From NCBI RefSeq assembly GCF_902464545.1, contig NZ_CABQJR010000003.1, forward strand, positions 1-64,000: a DNA stretch of 64,000 nucleotides, in the 5' to 3' direction. Position 1 is the stretch's first letter. Every line of letters starts with the position of its first letter. The notes below the pieces were generated by a model. It saw only the letters and a program-made list of their open reading frames with translations. It had not been told where the DNA came from and ran no database searches. Positions 51,532 through 59,575 of this stretch are shown here, in pieces. The position numbers were made by a program, and so were the translations under genes. Source of the DNA: an uncultured Senegalimassilia sp. (GTDB lineage: Bacteria; Actinomycetota; Coriobacteriia; Coriobacteriales; Eggerthellaceae).

Positions 51532-52476
51532 ATGCGGATGATTTCTTGGAACGTGAACGGTTTGCGCGCCGTTTTGAAGAAGGGCTTCGAGGATATCGTG
51601 TGCCAGTTCGATGCCGATGTCGTCGCGCTGCAGGAAACGAAGCTGCAGGCGGGTCAGGCGACGCTTGATTTGCCGCAGTATCGCGAGTTTTGGAGCTATG
51701 CGGAGAAGAAGGGCTATTCCGGTACGGCGGTTTTCACAAAGGAAGAGCCGCTGCAGGTGCTTCATGGCCTGGGCTTTCCCCATTTGGATACCGAAGGCCG
51801 CATCGTGGCGTGCGAATTTCCCGAGTATTGGTTCGTTTGCGTTTACACGCCGAACGCGCAAAACGAGCTGGCGCGTATCGATCATCGCATGGAATGGGAT
51901 GACGCGTTCCGCGACTTTTGCAAGGGCTTGGGAGAGGGTGTGCTCCCGGCAGGCGTTCCGGTGGAACGTGCCGGCGCCGATGGCAACGTGGTGCTGCGCC
52001 CGGAGGCAGGCCGTGGTGAAGGCAAAAACGGCGCGGATGTGATCCCGGAATCGGCTCCCATGGGCGACGGGCATTTGCCCACGCAATGGCTTCCGTTGAC
52101 GCAGCCTGGTGAATCGGCACAGCCGAAGCCGGTGGTCATGTGCGGCGATTTCAACGTGGCGCATAACGAGATCGACCTGAAGAACCCCGGCCCCAACCGT
52201 GGAAATGCGGGCTTTTCCGATGAGGAACGCGAGAAGTTCACCAAGCTGCTCGACGCCGGGTTCACCGACACCTTCCGCAGCACGCATCCCGATCTTGCCG
52301 GCGCATACTCCTGGTGGAGTTATCGTTTTAACGCACGCAAGAACAACGCAGGATGGCGCATCGACTATTTCCTGGTCAGCAACGCCTTGGCGCCGCGCAT
52401 CGAAGCCGCCAGCATCTACAACGAGGTGTTCGGCAGCGACCACTGCCCCGTCGGTCTCGAGCTCGACCTGGGTTAA
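51532..52476 (+). CDS. xth: Exodeoxyribonuclease III (with insertion)
   Basis: AP endonuclease and 3'-5' exonuclease for base excision repair. The start MRMISWNVNGLRAVLKKG follows GAAGGAGG. 314 residues, about 60 more than usual. Catalytic motifs are in place: ISWNVNGLRA, LQETKLQ, GDFNVAHNEIDL, SWWSYR and GSDHCPV. The extra length is one Gly/Pro/Ala/Glu-rich insertion at residues about 133-198 between the EWDDAFRDF helix and the PVVMCGDFN strand. The insertion is probably a surface loop. Confidence 0.94.
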   Translation: MRMISWNVNGLRAVLKKGFEDIVCQFDADVVALQETKLQAGQATLDLPQYREFWSYAEKKGYSGTAVFTKEEPLQVLHGLGFPHLDTEGRIVACEFPEYWFVCVYTPNAQNELARIDHRMEWDDAFRDFCKGLGEGVLPAGVPVERAGADGNVVLRPEAGRGEGKNGADVIPESAPMGDGHLPTQWLPLTQPGESAQPKPVVMCGDFNVAHNEIDLKNPGPNRGNAGFSDEEREKFTKLLDAGFTDTFRSTHPDLAGAYSWWSYRFNARKNNAGWRIDYFLVSNALAPRIEAASIYNEVFGSDHCPVGLELDLG

Positions 52477-52502
52477 CTCCGGCGCTTTGACTCTGACGTT
52501 TT

Positions 52503-52596
52503 GGGGACGTAGCGCTATGTGTCAAGCTTTCTTCTCGTTGTGCAGAACGCAACTTCTGAGAAGCTCGCAAAACCGGACACATAGCGCTACGTCCCC
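52503..52596. repeat. Inverted pair of dispersed repeats, copies B and C
   Basis: Copy B (52503-52523) and copy C (52576-52596) are perfect 21-bp inverted complements with about 52 bases between, inside a larger partly paired structure (CTTCTC and GAGAAG in the spacer). Copy C is preceded by AAAACCG and followed by TATCTGTCCGGA. The paired layout resembles REPIN elements. Confidence 0.7.
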
Positions 52597-52697
52597 TATC
52601 TGTCCGGAGTTGGTTTGCTTGAGGGAGCGGCTTGAGCGTGCCATATCGTGCTTTCCATAAGACTGCGAGAAAATGGAAGTCGGGGAAGGCGATTCGC

Positions 52698-52736
52698 GAA
52701 ACCGGACACTTAGTGCTACGTCCCCGATGTGTCTGG
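52698..52736 (+). repeat. Dispersed repeat, copy D
   Basis: Plus-orientation copy GAAACCGGACACTTAGTGCT then ACGTCCCCGATGTGTC, differing from copy C at three positions in the core. It lies between exonuclease III and folE. The whole 385-base stretch between those genes is made of these repeats plus the folE leader. Confidence 0.65.
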
Positions 52737-52861
52737 GATGGGGGTTGGCGAAGCTGCTGGTGGCGCGTGGTATCATGCTAGGGTTCGAAACGAGAGGTTG
52801 CGGCGGTTGGAAGTGGTGCTGCCGGACCTGTATTCAGTACTGCTAGAAGGAAATCAACCAT

Positions 52862-53443
52862 ATGGATACTGCAAAGATCGAAGCCGGCGTTCGCATGATT
52901 TTGGAGGGCGTGGGCGAGAATCCCGACCGCGAGGGTCTGAAGGAGACGCCCGCGCGCGTTGCCCGCATGTACGAAGAGGTGTTCGCCGGCCTGACGGAAG
53001 ACCCTGCTGTGCATTTCGCCACCACGTTCGACGAGCACTGCAGCGAAATGGTGCTTGTGCGCGACATCTATTTCTACTCCATGTGCGAGCATCACCTGGT
53101 GCCGTTCTTCGGCAAGGCGCACATCGCCTACATCCCGGCCGCCGATGGTCGCGTGTGCGGTCTGTCGAAGCTGGCGCGCCTGGTCGAAGTGTATGCGAAG
53201 CGTCCGCAGGTGCAGGAGCGTTTGACCTCGCAGATTGCCGACACCCTGGTCGAGCAGTTGAACCCGCAGGGCGTTGTGGTGGTGCTGGAGGCCGAGCACA
53301 TGTGCATGAGCATGCGCGGCGTGAAGAAGCCCGGCAGCCACACGGTCACCAGCGCGGTGCGCGGCGTGTTCGCCGGCAGCACCGATGCGGCCCGAGCCTC
53401 TCGCACGGAGGCCATGTCGCTCATCTTGCGCGAAACCCGATAG
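52862..53443 (+). CDS. folE: GTP cyclohydrolase I
   Basis: First step of tetrahydrofolate synthesis, GTP to dihydroneopterin triphosphate. 193 residues. Zinc and active-site residues are in MCEHHLVPFFGKAHIAY, LSKLARLV, RPQVQERLTSQIA and EAEHMCMSMRG. The start MDTAKIEAGVRMIL follows AGAAGGAAATCAACCAT. No other folate gene is next to it; a TSUP permease follows 15 bases later. Confidence 0.97.
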   Translation: MDTAKIEAGVRMILEGVGENPDREGLKETPARVARMYEEVFAGLTEDPAVHFATTFDEHCSEMVLVRDIYFYSMCEHHLVPFFGKAHIAYIPAADGRVCGLSKLARLVEVYAKRPQVQERLTSQIADTLVEQLNPQGVVVVLEAEHMCMSMRGVKKPGSHTVTSAVRGVFAGSTDAARASRTEAMSLILRETR

Positions 53444-53458
53444 CGCAAAGGCTTGGTT

Positions 53459-54256
53459 ATGGAAGCCGTTGCCGACGTGTGTCACCAGCTGTTCGGCATT
53501 GCCCCGGGGTCTATGCTGCTGGTGTGCCTGCTCGTGTTCCTGGCGGGTTACGTCGACGCCATCGCGGGCGGCGGCGGGCTGATCTCGCTGCCCGCCTATA
53601 TGATCGCCGGCCTGCCCACGCATGCCGCCATTGCAACGAACAAGATGAGCTCGACCATGGGCACCACCATCGCCACCTGGCATTATGCGAAATCGGGCTA
53701 CATTCAATGGAAGCTGGCGGGCGTTTGCGTGGTGCTCGCCGTAGCCGGATCGACCATCGGATCGAACCTGGTGCTCATCACCAGCGACGCATTCTTGCGC
53801 GTATTTCTGCTGGCGGTGCTGCCGATCACGGCCATCTACGTAATGAGATCGAAGAGCTTCGGCAAGCAGGACAAAGAGCCGCTTTCGTCGAAACGTACCG
53901 CGGCGCTTTGCGCGCTGGTGGCGTTTTGCGTGGGCATATACGACGGCTTCTACGGTCCCGGAACGGGCACGTTTCTGATGCTGCTGCTCACTGGCGTGGC
54001 CCATCTGAAGCTCAAATCCGCCGCCGGCATCACGAAGGCCATCAACCTGACCACCAACGTCACGGCGCTGGTGGTGTTCCTCCTGCATGGCCAGGTGCTG
54101 CTGGTGCTCGGCTTGGTTGCAGGCGCCTTCAACATCGTGGGCAACTACTTGGGCTCCCATAGCTTTTCGAAGAACGGCGGTGCGGTCGCCCGACCCATCA
54201 CCATCGTCGTCCTGGTCATCTTCTTCGCGAAGGTTATTTGGGATTTCGTCGCCTAA
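53459..54256 (+). CDS. TSUP (TauE/SafE) family permease
   Basis: 265 residues, about eight membrane helices in two TauE repeats. The motif AGYVDAIAGGGGLISLPA near the N-terminus and YDGFYGPGTGTF in the second half are characteristic. Family members move sulfite, sulfoacetate, taurine-derived or other organic anions. The start ATG lies seven bases after AAAGG; a TTG two codons earlier is possible. It is probably in one transcript with folE. The substrate is unknown. Confidence 0.93.
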   Translation: MEAVADVCHQLFGIAPGSMLLVCLLVFLAGYVDAIAGGGGLISLPAYMIAGLPTHAAIATNKMSSTMGTTIATWHYAKSGYIQWKLAGVCVVLAVAGSTIGSNLVLITSDAFLRVFLLAVLPITAIYVMRSKSFGKQDKEPLSSKRTAALCALVAFCVGIYDGFYGPGTGTFLMLLLTGVAHLKLKSAAGITKAINLTTNVTALVVFLLHGQVLLVLGLVAGAFNIVGNYLGSHSFSKNGGAVARPITIVVLVIFFAKVIWDFVA

Positions 54257-54286
54257 GCCGTGAAACTACCCGCCGCTGGCTGCGGA

Positions 54287-54302
54287 TGTTTCACGTGAAA
54301 CG
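54287..54302. other. parS: parS-like site (one mismatch)
   Basis: TGTTTCACGTGAAACG, 15 of 16 matches, 30 bp past the TSUP gene. It is the outermost right-hand copy, about 33 kb from oriC. Confidence 0.75.
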
Positions 54303-54392
54303 CCACCTGAAAATACAAGGTGCATGACAATCGGGTACTATGGAAGCATACTGAAACGAGCGCGTCGGTCGCGCGGGTGAAAGGATTCGAAC

Positions 54393-54662
54393 ATGAAGTG
54401 CGTTATCAGCGTTCTTGGCAAGGATCGTAGCGGTATCGTCGCAGCTGTTTCGGTTGCGCTGGCCGAATGCGGTGCCAACATCGACGACATCAGCCAGACC
54501 ATCTTGGGCGAAATGTTCTCCATGACCATGCTGACCACGCTGGACACTGAGAAGGCTGACTTTAACGCTGTGCAGGAGAAGCTTGAGGGCGTCGCCTCTG
54601 AGCTGGGCGTGCAGATCACCATCCAGCGTGAGGACGTTTTCCAGTTCATGTACAAGATCTAG
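54393..54662 (+). CDS. ACT-domain regulatory protein
   Basis: 89 residues forming one ACT domain (MKCVISVLGKDRSGIVAAVS, then NIDDISQTILGEMFSM). It matches the stand-alone ACT family (UPF0237) that is often followed by a DUF711/PFL2-type gene. Here no such partner follows; a terminator does. It presumably binds a small ligand such as an amino acid. The start follows GAAAGGATTCGAAC. Confidence 0.9.
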   Translation: MKCVISVLGKDRSGIVAAVSVALAECGANIDDISQTILGEMFSMTMLTTLDTEKADFNAVQEKLEGVASELGVQITIQREDVFQFMYKI

Positions 54663-54735
54663 TTCGCGAATCGGATCGTGCTGCTTGCGAACAAGGGCGC
54701 AAGCCGAATCGCTTGCATACAAGCCGCCGAACGAC

Positions 54736-54765
54736 GGCCCGGAGTCGGAGACTCCGGGCCTTTTT
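54736..54765 (+). terminator. Terminator after the ACT gene
   Basis: 11-bp stem GGCCCGGAGTC / GACTCCGGGCC, GGA loop, then TTTTT. Confidence 0.93.
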
Positions 54766-54819
54766 GCGCACCGTTATAATAGGAAACTGTGACCCATCAG
54801 ACGATCAGGGAGAAGTCGA

Positions 54820-56190
54820 ATGACCCGAATCTATTCGTACACCCAGCCGCTCGATGCCGATATCGTCGACGCGTTCTGCCTCATGCAGAAGGGCTTCACC
54901 GATCAATTCGTGTATTACCGCAAGGACCGTCCTACGCGTTTCATGGGCTTGGGACGCTGCATCGCGCTGCCGACCTTGGACGAGGCCGAGTGTGAGCTGA
55001 CGGGGCCGGCCGCCGAGCAGCCGGTGTTCTTCTCGTTCAATCGCTTCGACGCGCACAACCCAGCGCCGGCAGATGAGCTGTTCCAATCGTTTCCCAACTT
55101 GCATTTCATGCTGCCCGAGGTCGTGCTCATCGAGAATGAGAGCGGCGCTTTCCTGCAGGTGAACTCCCTTGGTCCGGTGTACGCCGGTCGCGTCGAGCGC
55201 TTTGCGCGCCTTGCCTTGACGGCGCCGCATCGCACGCGCCGCACCGTTTCGTACCAGCTGGAGCTCGATTCGCGGTCCGCTTGGGAGCAGGCGGTGGGAA
55301 GCGGGCTCGACGCCATCAAGGGCGGCCGCGTGGAGAAGGTGGTGCTTTCGCGCCGCCTGAAACTGCGTGCCGACGAGCCATTCTCTTCGAAGGACCTGTT
55401 GGTGAACCTGATCGACGGCACCGCGCACGGAACCGTGCTGCTCTACCGCTACGCCGACGTGTTCTTCTGCGGCTGCACTCCCGAGTTGCTCGTGCGCAAA
55501 GCCGGCTGCGAGCTGGAAAGCATGTGCTTGGCGGGAACCTGTCCGGCATCGCCCGACCCCGCCGAGAACGAGCGCCTTGCGCAGGGCTTGCTGAATGATG
55601 CGAAGAACCGTGCCGAACATGACTACGTCGTGCGATTCATCCGGGATGTGCTGGGCCGCACCTGCTATGCGGTCGATGTCCCGAAAGAGCCGACCATCAT
55701 GCCGTTGACGCGCATCCAACATCTGATGACGCCTGCGCGCGCAAAACTGCTTGAAGGCGTTGACCTGTGGTCGATGATGGGCGATTTGCACCCCACCCCC
55801 GCGGTTTCTGGCACCCCGGTCGGCGAGGCGAAGATGCTCATCCGCCAGATTGAAACCTACAACCGCGGCTTCTTCGCCGGCGCATGCGGCTACGTGGATG
55901 CTGCGGGAGATGGCGAGTTCAGCGTGGCGCTGCGCACCGGCGTGTTCGACGGCGAGATCGGCTACGTGTACGCCGGATGCGGCATCGTCGATGGCAGCCG
56001 CGCGGCGGACGAGTACGATGAGATCGCGCTGAAGCTGAAAACCGTGCTCTCCGCATTCGATGGCGAAGCCGGCGCGGCTTCGTTCTGCGCCGCGCAAATC
56101 AACCCGCAAAAAGCAACGCAAACTGCGGGTCAAACCGCTTCGCAAGCTGCTGCGCAAACCAGAACCTCAGGGAAAGGGGAAGCTCGATGA
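54820..56190 (+). CDS. menF: Isochorismate synthase
   Basis: Converts chorismate to isochorismate, the entry to menaquinone. 456 residues. Chorismate-binding enzyme motifs are VEKVVLSRRLKL, LAGTCPASPDPAENE, HPTPAVSGTPVGEA and FFAGACGYVD...GEFSVALRTG. The C-terminal 30 residues are Gln/Thr/Ala-rich and outside the fold. The start follows AGGGAGAAGTCGA. Its stop overlaps the menD start (ATGA), so function in the menaquinone route rather than siderophore synthesis is well supported. Confidence 0.94.
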   Translation: MTRIYSYTQPLDADIVDAFCLMQKGFTDQFVYYRKDRPTRFMGLGRCIALPTLDEAECELTGPAAEQPVFFSFNRFDAHNPAPADELFQSFPNLHFMLPEVVLIENESGAFLQVNSLGPVYAGRVERFARLALTAPHRTRRTVSYQLELDSRSAWEQAVGSGLDAIKGGRVEKVVLSRRLKLRADEPFSSKDLLVNLIDGTAHGTVLLYRYADVFFCGCTPELLVRKAGCELESMCLAGTCPASPDPAENERLAQGLLNDAKNRAEHDYVVRFIRDVLGRTCYAVDVPKEPTIMPLTRIQHLMTPARAKLLEGVDLWSMMGDLHPTPAVSGTPVGEAKMLIRQIETYNRGFFAGACGYVDAAGDGEFSVALRTGVFDGEIGYVYAGCGIVDGSRAADEYDEIALKLKTVLSAFDGEAGAASFCAAQINPQKATQTAGQTASQAAAQTRTSGKGEAR

Positions 56191-58196
56191 CCGTCGCCGA
56201 TCCGCGCGCAACCGCGCGCTTTTTGGGAGCGTTCTTCGATGAGCTTGCGAAATGGGGCGTGCAAAACGTGGTAATCAGCCCCGGTTCGCGCTCCACCCCG
56301 CTGTCTATGACCGCCTACGAGCTGTCTTGCCGCGCTCCGCAACGGATGAGCACGTATGTGGACATCGACGAGCGCGGCGCCGCTTTTCTGGCGTTGGGTA
56401 TGGCGAAGGCGTCCGGTCGTCCGGCGGCGCTGGTGTGCTCGTCGGGCACGGCCATCGCCAACTACTATCCTGCCATCCTCGAGGCGGAATCCTCACGTGT
56501 GCCCCTTATCGTGCTGACGGCCGACCGCCCGCCGCAGCTGCAGGGGCTGGGTGCCCCGCAAACCTGCGACCAATCGCACGCTTACGGTACGCACGTGCGC
56601 GCCTATCGCAGCATGCCCTTGCCCGCAGATGATGAAGGTTCGCTGCGCTTCGCTCGCCAAGCTGCCCGCGAGGCGTGCATCGCCGCACTCGGGTTGTGCG
56701 AGCCTGCGCAAAACCAGGGAGCGCAAAACTCCTCGGCAGCGCCCTCGGCTGCGGCGGCGTGCGCATCCCAGCGTCTTGCCGGAGCCTGCTTCGGCGGCCC
56801 GGTGCATCTGAACTTCCCGTTCGACGAGCCGCTGAAGCCCGACGTGACGCTGCCCGACCTGTTCGACGCCGGTGTCCCTTGCGCCGAGTCCGCTGCGGAC
56901 AGCGCGGCTCCCGGGGCAAAACCCACTCGAAAGCCGTTGCTTCCCGTCGGCGTCGCGCACGTGCACGGGGGTATGGAAGGCGTTGCGGCGGCGCAGCTTG
57001 CCCGTGAGCTGCTGGCCAACAGCGTGCTGCTGCTGGCGGGCGAAGGCTCCTGCGCCACGCACGAGGAGGCGCAGCGCGTGCTGGCCTTCGCGCGCACCTT
57101 CGCCATTCCCGTGCTCGCCGACCCGCTCTCGGGCCTGCGCTCCTTCGACGATCCGCTGGTGATCGGCAACTACGACAGCGTGTTCCAGCCTGGCGGCATC
57201 TCGCCTGACGAAAGCCTGAACCCGCAGATCATCGTGCGTTTTGGCCGCTACCCCGTGTCGAAGCGCGCGACGCAGTGGGCCCGTGCGCGCGAGGACGCCG
57301 GCGTGTTGCAGGTTGTGGTCGACCCCTTGGAAACGCGCGACACCAACGCCGCCACCACGGTGTTCGTCCGCACGAAGCCCGCCGATTTCGCGCAAAGCAT
57401 GCTGCGCGCGCTGCGCGTGGAGGACGGCCCCGCGGCGGCAGGCGCCAACGACCTCTCGTTCGCCAACGCCTGGCAGCAGGTGGAGGAAGCCGCCGCAAAA
57501 CGCATAGCCGCGGTGGATGCCGACGAAGAACCCGGTGCCGACGGCTTCGAGGGCGCCTACGTCCGTCGCGTGCTGGAGCTTGCCCCCGAAGGCTCGTGCC
57601 TGTTCGCGGCAAACTCCATGAGCGTGCGTGCCGTGGACACCTTCTACCTGAAGGGCGGCAAGCAGCTGACCGTGTTGGCGAACCGGGGCCTGAACGGCAT
57701 CGATGGCACGGTTTCCACGGCCATCGGCGCCTCGCGCTGCTTCGGCCGCACCACGCTGATCACGGGCGATTTGACCATGCAGCACGACTTGAATGCCCTG
57801 GCGTTGCAGCGTGAGCTTCGCGTGCAGCGGCAGCTCGTCGACGCCGCAGGCGACGAGAACCGCGCGCCGAAACAGGGCGCCAAGCGTAATAGCTGCGAAA
57901 CAAACGCCGGTGAGCAGGGCATTACCATCGTGCTGCTGAACAACAACGGCGGCGCCATATTCGATATGCTGCCGCAGAAGTCGCAGGAAGCGTATTTCGA
58001 GCGCCTGTTCCTCACGCCTCAGGACGTGGACTTCCAGGCAGCGGTCGCCGCATTCGGCGTGCCCTACAGCAAAACGGCCACGTTGGCCGAGTTCGACCGG
58101 GCGTATCGAGCATCGCTGGATGTTCCGGGCATTAGCTTCATCGAAGTGCCCGTGCCCCTGCAGGGTCTGCGCGAACGCTACGCCAAGTATTGGTAG
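56187..58196 (+). CDS. menD: SEPHCHC synthase MenD (with insertions)
   Basis: ThDP enzyme joining isochorismate and 2-oxoglutarate. 669 residues against about 550-580 usually. The N-terminal PYR domain has VVISPGSRSTPLS and VDIDERGAAFLALGMAK. The ThDP motif starts GDLTMQHDLNALAL near residue 527 and ends VLLNNNGGAIFDMLP near 584; about 30 extra residues (roughly 545-577) sit inside it. Other extra stretches lie near 170-190 and 235-255, all Ala/Gly/Asn/Arg-rich. The key Glu of the PYR domain (DERGAAF region) is present. It is translationally coupled to menF. Confidence 0.94.
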   Translation: MTVADPRATARFLGAFFDELAKWGVQNVVISPGSRSTPLSMTAYELSCRAPQRMSTYVDIDERGAAFLALGMAKASGRPAALVCSSGTAIANYYPAILEAESSRVPLIVLTADRPPQLQGLGAPQTCDQSHAYGTHVRAYRSMPLPADDEGSLRFARQAAREACIAALGLCEPAQNQGAQNSSAAPSAAAACASQRLAGACFGGPVHLNFPFDEPLKPDVTLPDLFDAGVPCAESAADSAAPGAKPTRKPLLPVGVAHVHGGMEGVAAAQLARELLANSVLLLAGEGSCATHEEAQRVLAFARTFAIPVLADPLSGLRSFDDPLVIGNYDSVFQPGGISPDESLNPQIIVRFGRYPVSKRATQWARAREDAGVLQVVVDPLETRDTNAATTVFVRTKPADFAQSMLRALRVEDGPAAAGANDLSFANAWQQVEEAAAKRIAAVDADEEPGADGFEGAYVRRVLELAPEGSCLFAANSMSVRAVDTFYLKGGKQLTVLANRGLNGIDGTVSTAIGASRCFGRTTLITGDLTMQHDLNALALQRELRVQRQLVDAAGDENRAPKQGAKRNSCETNAGEQGITIVLLNNNGGAIFDMLPQKSQEAYFERLFLTPQDVDFQAAVAAFGVPYSKTATLAEFDRAYRASLDVPGISFIEVPVPLQGLRERYAKYW

Positions 58197-58344
58197 GCGC
58201 TCGGCGCGCAACCGTCGCTGGCAAGGTAAGCGCTTTGCGCGATTATCGCCGCAGCGTCGGCGATTTGCGCCCTAGCGCTGCCGGCATACTGTGTTGTACG
58301 CAACACATACAACGATAGAACATCAAGGGATCGAGGAGGCGCTC

Positions 58345-59232
58345 ATGGAAATGATGAACGAGCAGTCGGAAACCGCCTGCTTCGACGTTGACGGAGTCCG
58401 ATATCGTTACCTGTATATGAAGGAGGATAATCCCGCCCGCGGCCGTCGTCGCACCCCGGTGCTGTTCGTGCACGGATTCGCGCAAAACGCGCTGTCCTGG
58501 TTCCCCACGAGCCGCACCATCTTCCTTGAGCGCGACGTGTACGGCATTGACCTTGTCGGCCACGGCGGGTCATCGGTCCCGGTCCATCCGGCGCCGTACA
58601 GCTTGCCGGCCATGGGTGAGGCGCTCCTTGCCCTTATCAAGCTGATTCCGGGAAAACCCCTGGTCGTTGCTTATTCAATGGGTGGGCGCGTTGCTCTTTC
58701 CGCGTTGCTCGAGGTCGGCCCTGCCACCTTCGCAAAGCAAACGAGCGGCTTGCTTCTGGAGAGCGTGGGCATGGGACCGAAAACGCAGGCGGAGCGCGAT
58801 GCCGCCATCGAGCGCGATGCCGACATGGCGCGCCGCCTGCGCGAGACGCCGCTGAAGGACTTCATGACCTACTGGGAGAACCTGCCGCTGTTCGAATCGC
58901 AGAAGGCGTTGCCGAGGAAGGTTCGCGCCGCGGTGCGCGCCAACAGGCTTGCCAACGACCCCGAGGCGCTGGCGAAGTGCGTGGAATGCGCAGGTCAGCA
59001 CCGCATGCCCTCATATCGCGAGACCACGGCGGCGCTGCGCGACCTCGGCTTGCGTGGCTACCCGGCCCTCTACCTTGCTGGCGAAAAGGACGTGAAGTAC
59101 AGCAAGCTCGCAGCAAGCCTGCACGAGGAGGGCATCGTGAGGACGCGCATCGCGCCGAAGGTGGGGCACAACGTCCATCTGGAGGCCCCCGAGGTGTTCG
59201 CCGCCTGCGTGCACAGCGTGGCGACTCGCTAG
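58345..59232 (+). CDS. menH: Alpha/beta hydrolase, probable MenH
   Basis: 295-residue alpha/beta-hydrolase. The oxyanion motif is VLFVHGFAQNALSW, the nucleophile elbow VVAYSMGGRVALS and the catalytic His is in KVGHNVHLEAP. The start MEMMNEQSETACF follows GAGGAGGCGCTC. Coming directly after menD it is best read as SHCHC synthase (MenH), although the fold alone does not prove it. The Asp acid is probably in GEKDVKY. A hairpin follows. Confidence 0.8.
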   Translation: MEMMNEQSETACFDVDGVRYRYLYMKEDNPARGRRRTPVLFVHGFAQNALSWFPTSRTIFLERDVYGIDLVGHGGSSVPVHPAPYSLPAMGEALLALIKLIPGKPLVVAYSMGGRVALSALLEVGPATFAKQTSGLLLESVGMGPKTQAERDAAIERDADMARRLRETPLKDFMTYWENLPLFESQKALPRKVRAAVRANRLANDPEALAKCVECAGQHRMPSYRETTAALRDLGLRGYPALYLAGEKDVKYSKLAASLHEEGIVRTRIAPKVGHNVHLEAPEVFAACVHSVATR

Positions 59233-59389
59233 CAGGGAGTCGCCGCCCGCCCGTGCAGCCTGACGCCTGCCGTCCGCCCGTGTTGCGTGGCGGCGCGCTA
59301 GCGGGGCGTCCCCGGTCCACTCGAACAACGTGGTGCCGGGCTGCGAGCTCCGCGGCCTTATCCGTCAGTCCCCTCTCAACGGCCTGGAA

Positions 59390-59433
59390 GGCGCTTGCCG
59401 TAACCTTGCTCCAAGGTACTTGCGGCAAGCGCC
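59390..59433 (+). terminator. Hairpin in the menH-GGDEF spacer
   Basis: 11-bp stem (59390-59400 with 59423-59433) enclosing a second short stem (ACCTTG / CAAGGT), followed by CGTTTCG. It probably ends the menFDH transcript. The 343-base spacer otherwise holds only the next promoter. Confidence 0.7.
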
Positions 59434-59503
59434 CGTTTCGCCCCTTCCATTCCGTGCCATGTTCCCGTGCATTGCTGATCAGCGTCTTGACGTGGTGCTA
59501 CTT

Positions 59504-59512
59504 TGCTACAAT
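59504..59512 (+). promoter_or_regulatory. Extended -10 promoter of the GGDEF-REC-HD-GYP gene
   Basis: TGCTACAAT, an extended -10, with TTGACG 14 bases further upstream (short spacing). It supports the downstream ATG as the true start of the gene. Confidence 0.5.
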
Positions 59513-59575
59513 GCACTCATTGGAAACCAGTATGCACGCAAGTTCGAATCAACTCGAAACAGAGGCTCACCGGCT

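Noticed and set aside
59330..59575. 82-residue N-terminal extension of the GGDEF-REC-HD-GYP protein
   Set aside because: It crosses a terminator-like hairpin and an extended -10 promoter, and its composition is unlike the protein that follows.
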